Origin: CAYUKK01 sp964445305
GTDB taxonomy: Bacteria; Acidobacteriota; Aminicenantia; Aminicenantales; UBA8522
NCBI GenBank assembly: GCA_964445305.1
Contig: CAYUKK010000026.1
Coordinates: 1-34,575 of the forward strand
DNA: 34,575 nt
Reading direction: 5' to 3'
Shown here: piece after piece, positions 7,505 through 14,915 of the stretch
Numbering within the stretch: position 1 is the first letter of the stretch
How the letters are laid out: each line of letters starts with the position of its first letter
Position numbers and translations under genes: made by a program
The notes under the pieces: model-generated
What the model was told of the DNA's origin: nothing
The model's database searches: none
The model's input: the letters and a program-made list of their open reading frames with translations, nothing else

Positions 7505-9595
7505 ATGAAATATCATAAGCATCTCCTCCCCCACGTTGCGCTCTGCTTGTTCCTCATTTCCTCTTCCCCATTTTCCGGGCAGCAGAAAATCCGGGAGGCG
7601 GATTTGCCCGAGAAGTACCGCGACTGGCTGAAGCTCGTCACCTACATCATCCTGCCGGTGGAAAAGGAGGTTTTTCTCAAGCTTACCTCCGACCGCGACA
7701 GGGACATTTTTATCGAGACTTTCTGGAAACAGCGGGACCCGACGCCGGGAACACCTCAAAATGAGTACAAGGACGAGCACATCCGGCGGTTCAATTACGC
7801 CAACAAATTCTACGGCCGCGGCACGACGCGGGAAGGGTGGCAGACCGACATGGGCCGGATTTACATCATCCTCGGCCCGCCGGCCTCCATCGAGCGGTTC
7901 GAGACAACCCTCGACATCGTCCCCTGTCAGGCGTGGTCTTATTACGGTGACCCGAGCAAGGACCTCCCGCCCCATTTTGTCCTTCTTTTTTTCCAGAAGG
8001 GTGGCGTCGGCGACTACAAGCTCTACGACCCCATCAGCGACGGACCGGCGGCGCTTCTTCAGGTCAAGAGGGATATCGACCCCACCAACTACGAAGACCT
8101 CTACGAGAGAATCAAAGAGCGGGCGCCGACCCTGGCTGATATTTCCATTTCCTTGGTGCCAGGCGAATATTACTACGGAGATTACACTCCCTCGCCCCAG
8201 AACAACATCATCATGGCCAACATCTTCCAGTCGCCGCGTAAGGACGTCAACCCCTCCTACGCCACCCATTTTCTCGAGTACAAAGGCATCGTCAGCACGG
8301 AATACCTGACCAACTATATCGATAGCGACGCCACCGTGAGCCTGCTGGAAGACCCGCTCACCGGCCTGCCTTTTGTCCATTTTTCCGTGGCCCCCAAGAG
8401 CATGTCTTACGGCTATTACGAGCCCAAAGACCAGTACTATTCCAATTTCCGGATGGATGTCAGTCTGAGGCAGGGAGAGAATATCATCTTCCAGTACAAC
8501 AAGGACTATTCGGTGTATTTTACAGAGAGAGAGCTGGGTCGTATTCAGGCGAACGGGATTTCCATCGAGGATTCCTTCCCCGCCATCGAAGGCCGTTACC
8601 AGTTGATCATCCTCCTCCAGAACTCCGTTGGCAAGGAATTCACTATCTACGAGAAGGATATCACCATCCCGGCGCGGGAGGGAAAGCCCAGACTCACCGG
8701 ACCCATCGTCGGCTACAGGTTTGAAAATTATGGGCCTCAAATTCACATTCCCTTCAAGGTTCTTGAGAAGAAGGTCGTCGTCGACCCGAAAAACACCTTC
8801 GGCCGGGACGACGAGCTGGCCCTCAGCTTCAGCGTCGTTGACTGCAGCCAAGAAGTGTGGCAGAGCGGCGAGGTCAAGGTGACCATTCGCGGGATGAAGG
8901 AAGTCGACCCGGCCCAAAAATCCTTACGCTTCAAGCTGGCCAATACTTCCTTCAATCGGGTCATCCATTTTGTCCACTCCCTGCCCCTCAACGAGCTGGC
9001 GCCGGACTACTACGAGCTTCGGTTGACCCTCCAGAGCGGTGAAGGAGCTATCCTCGATGAGGCCCGGGCCAATTTCATCATATCCCCAGAGAAGGTCCTG
9101 CCCCATCCCATTGCCAACGCCAAGGGATTTCCCCTCTCCAATCAACATGTCTACCATCACATGCTCGCCCGCCAGTATGACCGGATGAACATGAACGAAA
9201 AGGCGGAAAGAGAATACCAAATCGTTTATGCGCGGGCTCCTGAATATAAAGAAGGGGTTCTTGATTATGCCAGCTTCCTCCTCAAGGTTGGCCAGTTTGA
9301 CCGGGCCTTCGAGGTCAACGAGAGGCTCCGGGAAGACAGCGGCTTGAGGTTCGAGTATCTTTTGATTCGAGGCAAGGCGCAGATGGGCCGCGGTGAGTTC
9401 GGCCGGGCCATCGATTCTTTTCTCGAGGCCAACAAAATTTACAACAGCGATGTTCGCCTGCTCAATTCCCTTGGCTTCTGCTATTATAGGACGGGAGAGA
9501 AGAAGAAAGCCTTGGAAGCGCTCGGCGCTTCCCTCCGCCTGAACCCGAACCAGGAAGACGTCAGAAAATTAGTCCAGGAAATCGAAAAGCGCTGA
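7505..9595 (+). CDS. Secreted GWxTD-domain protein with C-terminal TPRs
   Basis: 696 residues from ATG 7505, with the SD-like AAAGGAAAGG about 9 bases upstream and a signal peptide ending near PFSGQ (residue 25). The N-terminal third carries the GWxTD domain: FIETFWKQRDPTPG, YANKFYG, GWQTD (residues 111-115), GRIYIILGPPASIERFE. The middle is a long beta-rich region (VPGEYYYGDYTPSPQNN, YQLIILLQNSVGKEFTIYEKDI). The last 150 residues are TPRs (HHMLARQYDRMNMNEKAEREY, SLGFCYYRTGEKKKALEAL). It is the last gene of the 3437-9595 operon and ends tail to tail with the 9611-10714 gene. The function is unknown; the fold suggests a periplasmic structural or processing component acting with the other three products. 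Confidence 0.85.
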   Translation: MKYHKHLLPHVALCLFLISSSPFSGQQKIREADLPEKYRDWLKLVTYIILPVEKEVFLKLTSDRDRDIFIETFWKQRDPTPGTPQNEYKDEHIRRFNYANKFYGRGTTREGWQTDMGRIYIILGPPASIERFETTLDIVPCQAWSYYGDPSKDLPPHFVLLFFQKGGVGDYKLYDPISDGPAALLQVKRDIDPTNYEDLYERIKERAPTLADISISLVPGEYYYGDYTPSPQNNIIMANIFQSPRKDVNPSYATHFLEYKGIVSTEYLTNYIDSDATVSLLEDPLTGLPFVHFSVAPKSMSYGYYEPKDQYYSNFRMDVSLRQGENIIFQYNKDYSVYFTERELGRIQANGISIEDSFPAIEGRYQLIILLQNSVGKEFTIYEKDITIPAREGKPRLTGPIVGYRFENYGPQIHIPFKVLEKKVVVDPKNTFGRDDELALSFSVVDCSQEVWQSGEVKVTIRGMKEVDPAQKSLRFKLANTSFNRVIHFVHSLPLNELAPDYYELRLTLQSGEGAILDEARANFIISPEKVLPHPIANAKGFPLSNQHVYHHMLARQYDRMNMNEKAEREYQIVYARAPEYKEGVLDYASFLLKVGQFDRAFEVNERLREDSGLRFEYLLIRGKAQMGRGEFGRAIDSFLEANKIYNSDVRLLNSLGFCYYRTGEKKKALEALGASLRLNPNQEDVRKLVQEIEKR

Positions 9596-9625
9596 TCATT
9601 TCATTTCAAATCATTTCATTTCAAA
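9596..9625. repeat. 15-bp perfect tandem duplication between convergent genes
   Basis: TCATTTCATTTCAAA occurs twice head to tail (9596-9610 and 9611-9625). The second copy encodes, on the minus strand, the last residues and stop codon of the 9611-10714 gene. The first copy repeats that same coding end and stop just beyond it. This looks like a recent slippage duplication that left the protein end intact. Confidence 0.85.
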
Positions 9626-10714
9626 ATCGACGCTGGTCGTCAGCGATTTGCCCGATACTTTATCCGAGATATTGATGACCAGCGTGTAGAGCCCGGGCGG
9701 GAGGTCCCGCTGTTCTGTCCTCACTTCTTCCCCGGATTTGATCTGGACCGTCTGCTTGAGCGGTAGCGGCTGGCTGATGAGCGGCGATTCGTATTTTTGC
9801 GGCGTCCAGCGAATGGCATATTCCTCGCCTTTTTTGACCTCGTAGTTGATTTCAATATCGAACTTCTGCTGGTCGGAGGGTTGAGCGCCGAAGATGTAGA
9901 AGAAAATATCCACGCTCTCACCGGCGGTGAAAACTTTATCGAGGTTAGGGACGATATCGAGGATAGAATAGGTGAAGGAGCCCTTGTGGAGTTTGGCCAT
10001 TGTCTCGGGAGATTCCATCTGCTTGAAGTCCTTGAGGAAGAAGACCGGCGTCGTACCCAGCTGCTTGGTGAAGGAGGCGGGGTTGGGGATGGTGAATTCG
10101 TGATAGGTAGTCCCGATTTTCTGGAGGTCGAGCGAGGTTACCGCCAGGCCGACGAGATAGTGGCCAGCCGGCAGCGGATAGCCAACGGAATAAACTTCTT
10201 CTTTTTCCGGGTCGAAACCAGCGCTGTCCACCTGAAAGCTGGCCGGGACATAGACTTCTTTAAAGGGCCTGAGCTCGGTCTCTTCGAAGCGGTTGAACTC
10301 GAGGAAGACGTTGAAGCTGGCCTGGAGCTGGGTGGGTTCCTGAGCCACAGCTTCCTGAATCGTCGGGCCAGCGGCTGGTTGGACATGGGGCTCTTTGCCG
10401 GCCGAAGCGCCAATGGGAGTAAAACCGAGGTCACCGTTCTTGATCTTCAAGAATAAGATGGTGTGGAAGTTTTCGCGCGCCGGCAGGAAGAGGCTATAGA
10501 AGATGTTGACGGAAATATCTTTTCGGCCTTCCCGGGTGAGCAAGCCGTCCTCGAGAACAGACTTGACTTCCTTGGGGATGAAGATTTTTTCTCCTTCCTT
10601 GGGCGGCTTTGGTTTGGGCTTTGTCCTCTGTGGCGCCGCATCGGAAAGCGGAGCCAGAAGGAAGACGAGCATCGCGCCGAGGACGAGGGAGACGATAAAT
10701 CTCTTCGCAGTCAT
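9611..10714 (-). CDS. Secreted protein, unrecognised, probable partner of the GWxTD proteins
   Basis: 367 residues. GAGGAGG sits just upstream of the ATG at 10714. A signal peptide (MTAKRFIVSLVLGAMLVFLLAPLSDAA) is followed by a Lys/Pro-rich linker (residues about 28-45, KPKPKPPKEGEK). The remainder is predicted beta-rich, with domains of the type PAGHYLVGLAVTS and LPPGLYTLVINISDK. These end-strand motifs resemble the C-terminal regions of the two GWxTD proteins (APGTYYLDVIIISRAGE), although no GWxTD signature is present. It is convergent with the GWxTD operon and has its own promoter at 10820-10847. There is no recognisable enzyme motif. A role in the same envelope process is inferred from proximity and shared motifs only. 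Confidence 0.75.
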   Translation of the reverse strand: MTAKRFIVSLVLGAMLVFLLAPLSDAAPQRTKPKPKPPKEGEKIFIPKEVKSVLEDGLLTREGRKDISVNIFYSLFLPARENFHTILFLKIKNGDLGFTPIGASAGKEPHVQPAAGPTIQEAVAQEPTQLQASFNVFLEFNRFEETELRPFKEVYVPASFQVDSAGFDPEKEEVYSVGYPLPAGHYLVGLAVTSLDLQKIGTTYHEFTIPNPASFTKQLGTTPVFFLKDFKQMESPETMAKLHKGSFTYSILDIVPNLDKVFTAGESVDIFFYIFGAQPSDQQKFDIEINYEVKKGEEYAIRWTPQKYESPLISQPLPLKQTVQIKSGEEVRTEQRDLPPGLYTLVINISDKVSGKSLTTSVDFEMK

Positions 10715-10819
10715 GATTCCTCCTCATTCCCTGAAGCGGCCATGGGAGATCGGTCGGGGAAGCAATCCCTTTCTCGCTGAATCTCTCGATCGGCTCTTCC
10801 GGAAATAAAATAAGCCATT

Positions 10820-10847
10820 ACTATACCAGAAAAAAATATTTTTTCAA
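10820..10847 (-). promoter_or_regulatory. Sigma70-type promoter for the 9611-10714 gene
   Basis: Reading the minus strand, TTGAAA (10847-10842) and TATAGT (10825-10820) are separated by 16 bases. Each box matches five of six consensus positions. It lies about 105 bases before the start codon. Confidence 0.6.
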
Positions 10848-10876
10848 GCGCCATCGCCGTTCGTGAAGCAGCAGAA

Positions 10877-10932
10877 CCTTAGGGGAGTCAGCTCGTGGAG
10901 TTTCAGATACACTATGGCGCGCCCCCCTAAAG
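10877..10932 (-). other. Long-range complementary segments downstream of mltG
   Basis: TTAGGGG (10879-10885) and CCCCTAA (10924-10930) are complementary; on the minus strand the pairing extends to 9 bp with one G-U. The enclosed 38 bases are not explained. The segment lies in the 280-base interval between the mltG stop (10995) and the 10714 start, and could be the folded 3' end of the HU-ddl-ruvX-mltG transcript. It lacks a U tract directly after the stem. Confidence 0.25.
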
Positions 10933-10994
10933 ATTTGCTCCTTCCCGCCACGTTCGGGCATCTCTGTTTGGATAGCACCTCTCGTTTTTTAAGG

Positions 10995-12005
10995 TCACGG
11001 CCGTCTCTTCTGGAATCGCCGCACCGCGGCCTGGTGTTCGCTGAAAGACCGGCTGAAGTGGTGGCTGCCGTCGTTTCGACTGACAAAGTAGAGATAACTT
11101 TCGTCGGCGGGAAACAAAGCCGCCTCGATCGCCGCTTTGCCCGGGTTACAGATGGGGCCAGGGGGAAGCCCGGCGTGAAGGTAGGTGTTGTAGGGTGAAT
11201 CGAGGAGCATATCCCTTTTGGTCAGGTTGCCGTGGAAAAGGCCCATCTGCTTGAGGGCATAGATGATGGTCGGGTCGCAATCGAGCTTCATCCCCAGGCG
11301 AAGGCGATTGTGGAAAACAGCCGAGACGAGCGGCTTTTCAGCGTCAATGGCTGTTTCTTTCTCGATGAGAGAGGCTAAGGTGACGACCTGACGGATGCTC
11401 AGGCCGAGCGTTCGCGCCCGCATCCGCCATCGTTCGTCGAGGACAGACCTGAATTCGGCGACCATCAACTGGATGGCCTCGGCCGAAGGGATGCCACGGG
11501 CGACATGGTAGGTCTCGGGAAAAAGATAACCCTCCAGGTCCTTCGCTTCTGGGTCGAGGGCAACGATGGGAGCTGGATCTTGGAAGGCCGAGCGGAAGCC
11601 GCTTTCTCCATCGGCCAGGACGGGTGCGAAAAGCGGGGCAATTTCGAGCCCGGTCAAACCTTCGGGGATGGTCACGGCGTGGAGATGAACCCGTCCCTCG
11701 ACAAGAGCCGAGAGGATGTCCCTGGCCCGGACAGGAGAGGTGAAGGCGTACTCGCCAGCTTTGATGGTTTGCGGAGCGTAGAAAAGTCGATAGGCGGCCA
11801 AAAAGGCAAGTCTGTTTTGAATGATTCCCTCTTGCTTCAGACGACGAGCGACACTTCCCAATCCCTCACCCCTGGGAACTTCAAAGAGGGTAGACTGAGA
11901 GGGAAGCGTCTGGCGTGCCGAAAGGCCATAGGCTAACCAGAGAGCCATGGCTATGGAGGCGATAACGAAAAAAATAAGCGCTATCTTAACAATCCTCAGG
12001 AACAT
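10995..12005 (-). CDS. mltG: Endolytic murein transglycosylase MltG (YceG-like)
   Basis: 336 residues. MltG cleaves nascent glycan strands in the periplasm and sets their length. One N-terminal transmembrane helix (residues about 5-27) anchors it. A LysM-like segment follows (VPRGEGLGSVARRLKQEGII), then the YceG catalytic domain: TIPEGLTGLEIA, EGYLFPETYHV, SLIEKETA with the expected catalytic Glu at residue 215, VFHNRLRLGMKLDCDPTIIYAL, and SPYNTYLHAGLPPGPICNPG. The length is normal for the family. Its start overlaps the end of ruvX by 20 bases, so it is the last gene of the HU-ddl-ruvX-mltG unit. The pairing of ruvX with mltG is common in bacteria. Confidence 0.95.
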   Translation of the reverse strand: MFLRIVKIALIFFVIASIAMALWLAYGLSARQTLPSQSTLFEVPRGEGLGSVARRLKQEGIIQNRLAFLAAYRLFYAPQTIKAGEYAFTSPVRARDILSALVEGRVHLHAVTIPEGLTGLEIAPLFAPVLADGESGFRSAFQDPAPIVALDPEAKDLEGYLFPETYHVARGIPSAEAIQLMVAEFRSVLDERWRMRARTLGLSIRQVVTLASLIEKETAIDAEKPLVSAVFHNRLRLGMKLDCDPTIIYALKQMGLFHGNLTKRDMLLDSPYNTYLHAGLPPGPICNPGKAAIEAALFPADESYLYFVSRNDGSHHFSRSFSEHQAAVRRFQKRRP

Positions 12006-12423
12006 GGCCGTTCGTTTGGCAGTGGTCGAGATAGCTCTGGAGGATGAGGGAAGCTGAAATTTGATGTTCGACCTTTTTCCTCTTCGGCCAGCGAATTTTC
12101 TGCTCCCTCATGATTCCAGCGGCCTGCTGGGAAGTTAGGCGTTCATCCCACAGGACCACAGGCAGGCCAAAGGTTACCTCCAGCCAGCGGGCAAACTGCT
12201 GCGTCTTTTCGACCCGCGTCCCCGAGCTTCCATCCATCCGAAGAGGCAGGCCAACGACGATCTTACTGACTTCGTGCTCGCGGATGAGCGCTTCAAAAAA
12301 TTTCTTATCCGCCTCTTCGTTCACCAGGGCATACTGCCCCCAGGGCTGGGCAGTCAGCTGAAGGGGATCGCTCAGGGCGAGGCCTATATGACGGTCGCCG
12401 TAATCGAGGCCGAGGATTCTCAT
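11986..12423 (-). CDS. ruvX: RuvX/YqgF-family putative pre-16S rRNA nuclease
   Basis: 145 residues of the RNase-H-like YqgF fold, implicated in 16S rRNA 5'-end maturation. Motifs: MRILGLDYGDRHIGLALSD (first catalytic Asp, D7), KIVVGLPLRMDGS, WDERLTSQQA (acidic Glu), and the C-terminal SASLILQSYLD. Start ATG 12423 overlaps the ddl stop in a TGATG arrangement, which favours it over an in-frame ATG at 12444 that would add seven residues of unconserved type. In E. coli the last motif is VDSASAVIILE with a conserved Asp. Here the aligned residues are EHQISASLILQ, so His stands where Asp is expected. This may alter the third metal ligand and is flagged as a finding. Confidence 0.92.
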   Translation of the reverse strand: MRILGLDYGDRHIGLALSDPLQLTAQPWGQYALVNEEADKKFFEALIREHEVSKIVVGLPLRMDGSSGTRVEKTQQFARWLEVTFGLPVVLWDERLTSQQAAGIMREQKIRWPKRKKVEHQISASLILQSYLDHCQTNGHVPEDC

Positions 12424-13493
12424 CAGCCGAGTCGGTCCAGGCATCTCCTCTTCTGGCGGTGGCGCTCAAGGCCCAGCCGGATGAGCTCCTCGACCAGGCG
12501 GGGGAAGGGGATGCCGCTGGCTTCCCAGAGCTTGGGATACATGCTGATTTCCGTGAAACCGGGGATGGTGTTGATTTCGTTGACGTAGACCTTTTCGGTC
12601 TCCTTTTCGAGGAAAAAGTCAATCCTGGCCATGCCCGAGCAACCAACAGCCCTGAAGGCGGCGACGGCCAGGCGCTGGACTTCAGCCGTCTTGGCTTCAG
12701 AAAGAGGGGCCGGGATGCGAAACTCTGTTTTCCCCTCCAGGTACTTGTCGCGGTAATCGTAGAATTCCCGGAAAGGGATGACCTCACCGGGCAACGAGGC
12801 GCGAGGGTCGTCGTTGCCGAGGACACTGCACTCGACCTCCCGGCCTTCGACAGCCGCCTCGACGAGGATTTTTCGGTCGTAGCGGAAGGCTTTCTCCAGG
12901 GCGCGGGCGACTTCGGCGCGCGTTTTGACCTTGGAAATGCCGACGCTCGAGCCGAGGTTAGCGGGTTTGACGAAGAAGGGGAGCTCAAATTCCTCCTCGA
13001 GCCGAGACAGAATGCATTGCCTGTCCCTCCGCCAATCAGAGTCGTGGATAGTCGTGTACCTGACGACGGGAACCCCGGCCGAAGTGAAGAGAATCTTCAT
13101 CACTTCCTTGTCCATCCCCGCTGCTGAGGCGAGCACACCGGCTCCAACATAAGGCACGTCGGCCATCTCGAGGAGGCCCTGGAGGGTCCCATCCTCGCCC
13201 GAAGGGCCATGAAGCACAGGGAAATAGATATCGGCCCGGAGCCTGGCTGGAAGCTTGCCCGCTTCCCAGGGGAGAAAGGGAAAGGAGGGGCCGGTAGCGA
13301 GTTTCCGGGCCGAAAGGAGGGGTGAGGGGACCCTCTTCCACAGTCCTTTTTTGGTGATGTAGAGGCAGACAACCTCGAAGCGGCTTCGGTCGAGGTTCTT
13401 GTAAATGGCCGATGCAGAGACAAGAGAGACTTCGTGCTCGGCGGAGCGACCGCCAAAAATAAGGGCGACTCGGGTTTTCTTCTTACTTGGCAA
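12423..13493 (-). CDS. ddl: D-alanine--D-alanine ligase
   Basis: 356 residues, an ATP-grasp enzyme that joins two D-Ala for the peptidoglycan stem peptide. Motifs in order: GGRSAEHEVSLVSA (N-terminal), HGPSGEDGTLQGLLE, the DKEVMK lid region, FVKPANLGSSVGISK (ATP grasp), EGREVECSVLG, FYDYRDKYLEG (omega-type loop), and ARIDFFLEKE with VNEINTIPGFTEISMYPKLW (Mg and D-Ala sites). The start is TTG at 13493, chosen because the first conserved motif begins at once. No clear Shine-Dalgarno precedes it, so translation may depend on coupling to HU, whose stop is 35 bases upstream. The downstream overlap with ruvX (TGATG) supports one transcript for wall synthesis and rRNA processing. Confidence 0.96.
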   Translation of the reverse strand: MPSKKKTRVALIFGGRSAEHEVSLVSASAIYKNLDRSRFEVVCLYITKKGLWKRVPSPLLSARKLATGPSFPFLPWEAGKLPARLRADIYFPVLHGPSGEDGTLQGLLEMADVPYVGAGVLASAAGMDKEVMKILFTSAGVPVVRYTTIHDSDWRRDRQCILSRLEEEFELPFFVKPANLGSSVGISKVKTRAEVARALEKAFRYDRKILVEAAVEGREVECSVLGNDDPRASLPGEVIPFREFYDYRDKYLEGKTEFRIPAPLSEAKTAEVQRLAVAAFRAVGCSGMARIDFFLEKETEKVYVNEINTIPGFTEISMYPKLWEASGIPFPRLVEELIRLGLERHRQKRRCLDRLG

Positions 13494-13528
13494 AGGAATG
13501 TCCGAGGGGAACCTGACGAGGAAACAAA

Positions 13529-13798
13529 TTAAAGAGAATTTTTGAACCTCTTGCTGGGGTTGAATTTAATTCTTTTCCGCGGCGGAATGGCGACTTCGGC
13601 GCCCGTTTTTGGGTTTCTGCCCTTCCGGGCTTTTCTTTCTTTGACTTCGAAGCTGCCGAAACCGGAAAAGGTCACTTTTTCTCCCTTTTTCAGAGAACTC
13701 TTGATTGCTTCCATCATCGATGAGAAGGCTTTGGCCGCCTGGGAGGCAGTAATCCCCGCATCCCTGGCCATCCGGCCAATCATCTCTTTTTTGTTCAT
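13529..13798 (-). CDS. HU-family DNA-binding protein
   Basis: 89 residues, the standard HU length. Signature: MNKKEMIGRMARDAGITASQA at the N-terminus, the GEKVTFSGFGSFEVKERKARKGRNPKTG core, and the beta-arm motif IPPRKRIKFNPSKRFK. It dimerises and bends DNA in the nucleoid. AAGGAGG precedes the ATG, and a near-consensus promoter lies at 13850-13878. It heads the minus-strand unit with ddl, ruvX and mltG. Confidence 0.96.
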   Translation of the reverse strand: MNKKEMIGRMARDAGITASQAAKAFSSMMEAIKSSLKKGEKVTFSGFGSFEVKERKARKGRNPKTGAEVAIPPRKRIKFNPSKRFKNSL

Positions 13799-13849
13799 CT
13801 TAAACCTCCTTCACCCTGTTGCGACTAAATCTTATGCATCCTTGATGGT

Positions 13850-13878
13850 ATGTTAAAAAGAAGCGAAAAAACTGTCAA
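13850..13878 (-). promoter_or_regulatory. Sigma70-type promoter for HU and probably ddl-ruvX-mltG
   Basis: On the minus strand TTGACA (13878-13873, perfect) and TAACAT (13855-13850, four of six) are separated by exactly 17 bases. It lies about 52 bases upstream of the HU start. Confidence 0.65.
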
Positions 13879-13961
13879 GTCGCTCCCTGAGCGGGCACGC
13901 AGAATTACCGACGGGTCCAGTCGCGTGATTCTATCGGCATTCCTGGGGGAAAATTGTTGTA

Positions 13962-13990
13962 TTGACAGGCAAAATGGAGCTGCTTATAAT
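13962..13990 (+). promoter_or_regulatory. Perfect consensus sigma70-type promoter
   Basis: TTGACA (13962-13967) and TATAAT (13985-13990) with a 17-base spacer match the bacterial housekeeping consensus at all twelve positions. It lies 47 bases before the start of the 14038 gene. The -35 context TTGTATTGACAGGC (13957-13970) recurs exactly at 15258-15271 before the tRNA genes. Confidence 0.85.
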
Positions 13991-14037
13991 GAGGCATAAA
14001 GGAAGAAGCAAAATAAAAGAGAAAAAAAGGAGCCAAA

Positions 14038-14841
14038 ATGAGTAAAGCTTCCCCGAGTCGGCGGTTTTTTTGCTTGGGTGCCATCAGCGTCGGACTCTTT
14101 ATTATTTCGGCGCTCGGCTGGAGCATCTCGAACGGCCAGGCGGTCCAGCATCAGATCGAAAAGGCCAAAATCTTTCGGGAGGCTTACCCCCTCATCTCGG
14201 AAACCGACCTCTATTGTTCCATCTATGCTCACAAGGGAGAGCTCCCCGATATGAGGATCACGGCGGCTGAAAAGGGTGCAGAGAAAATATTGCTCAGCGA
14301 TAGCGACGTGTTTTTTGTCAACAAGGGAAAAGATGACGGGCTGGAGATGGGTCAGGTTTTCCTTATCGTCGAGATTGGCCAAAGCCTCGGTGAACATGGC
14401 TGGCTGGCGACCAAGCAAGGCCGGGGGCACGTGATCTTCCTCGAGGCCAACCGGGCTGTGGCTCGCGTCGAAAAAGCTTGTGGCCGGGTGATGGTCGGCA
14501 ATTACCTCGTTCCTTTCGAGGAAAAGGAAAGCCTGCTCGGCAAGGACCTGGGCTACGAGGCTTTCTCCGAGGAAGACAAGGGAGCCATGGGGACGATCAT
14601 TTATCTTCAGAGCGACTGGAACCAGATTGGATCGGGGAGCTGGGGAATCATCAACATCGGCGAGACGAGCGGCGTCCAGGTAGGTCAGCAGATGACGATT
14701 TACAAACAGATTCGAGAGGATTTGCCCCGGGTGGGAATAGGGAACCTCATCGTCATCGACACCCAGCCCGATACGGCCACCATCAAGGTCCTGTCCTGCA
14801 GCGATGCGGTGCGCATCGGCTACCAGGTTCAGGCCAAATAA
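14038..14841 (+). CDS. Membrane-anchored or secreted protein with two copies of a small beta domain, unrecognised
   Basis: 267 residues with AAAGGAG upstream. One hydrophobic segment (residues about 10-28, FFCLGAISVGLFIISALGW) is a signal peptide or anchor, followed by a helical stretch rich in charged residues. Two similar segments follow. Residues 90-162 run VFFVNKGKDDGLEMGQVFLI, then GHVIFLEANRAVARV, then VGNYLVPF. Residues 202-267 run WGIINIGETSGVQVGQQMTI, then GNLIVIDTQPDTATI, then IGYQVQAK. The pattern (N-x-G, G-x-x-x-G-Q, V-I, A-x-x-x-V, G-x-x-V) resembles the C-terminal beta domain seen after LysM modules and in FlgT-like proteins; this is a weak resemblance. It is driven by a perfect consensus promoter, so it is probably abundant. 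The function is not known. Confidence 0.8.
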   Translation: MSKASPSRRFFCLGAISVGLFIISALGWSISNGQAVQHQIEKAKIFREAYPLISETDLYCSIYAHKGELPDMRITAAEKGAEKILLSDSDVFFVNKGKDDGLEMGQVFLIVEIGQSLGEHGWLATKQGRGHVIFLEANRAVARVEKACGRVMVGNYLVPFEEKESLLGKDLGYEAFSEEDKGAMGTIIYLQSDWNQIGSGSWGIINIGETSGVQVGQQMTIYKQIREDLPRVGIGNLIVIDTQPDTATIKVLSCSDAVRIGYQVQAK

Positions 14842-14915
14842 CATCTGACCTTCGTTTCTTTCCTGATTGTCCCGAAAGAGCAGCCCGATACTCGATGGGT
14901 GGCGTGGTTCGGGGG

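Noticed and set aside
7436..8917. Minus-strand frame of 493 codons inside the second GWxTD gene
   Set aside because: Antisense shadow; no ribosome site or recognisable domain, while the plus-strand protein has signal peptide, GWxTD motif and TPRs.
12424..12444. Seven-residue N-terminal extension of RuvX from ATG 12444
   Set aside because: The GGAG abuts the ATG with no spacing, and the conserved family start MRILGLD is at the ATG overlapping the ddl stop.
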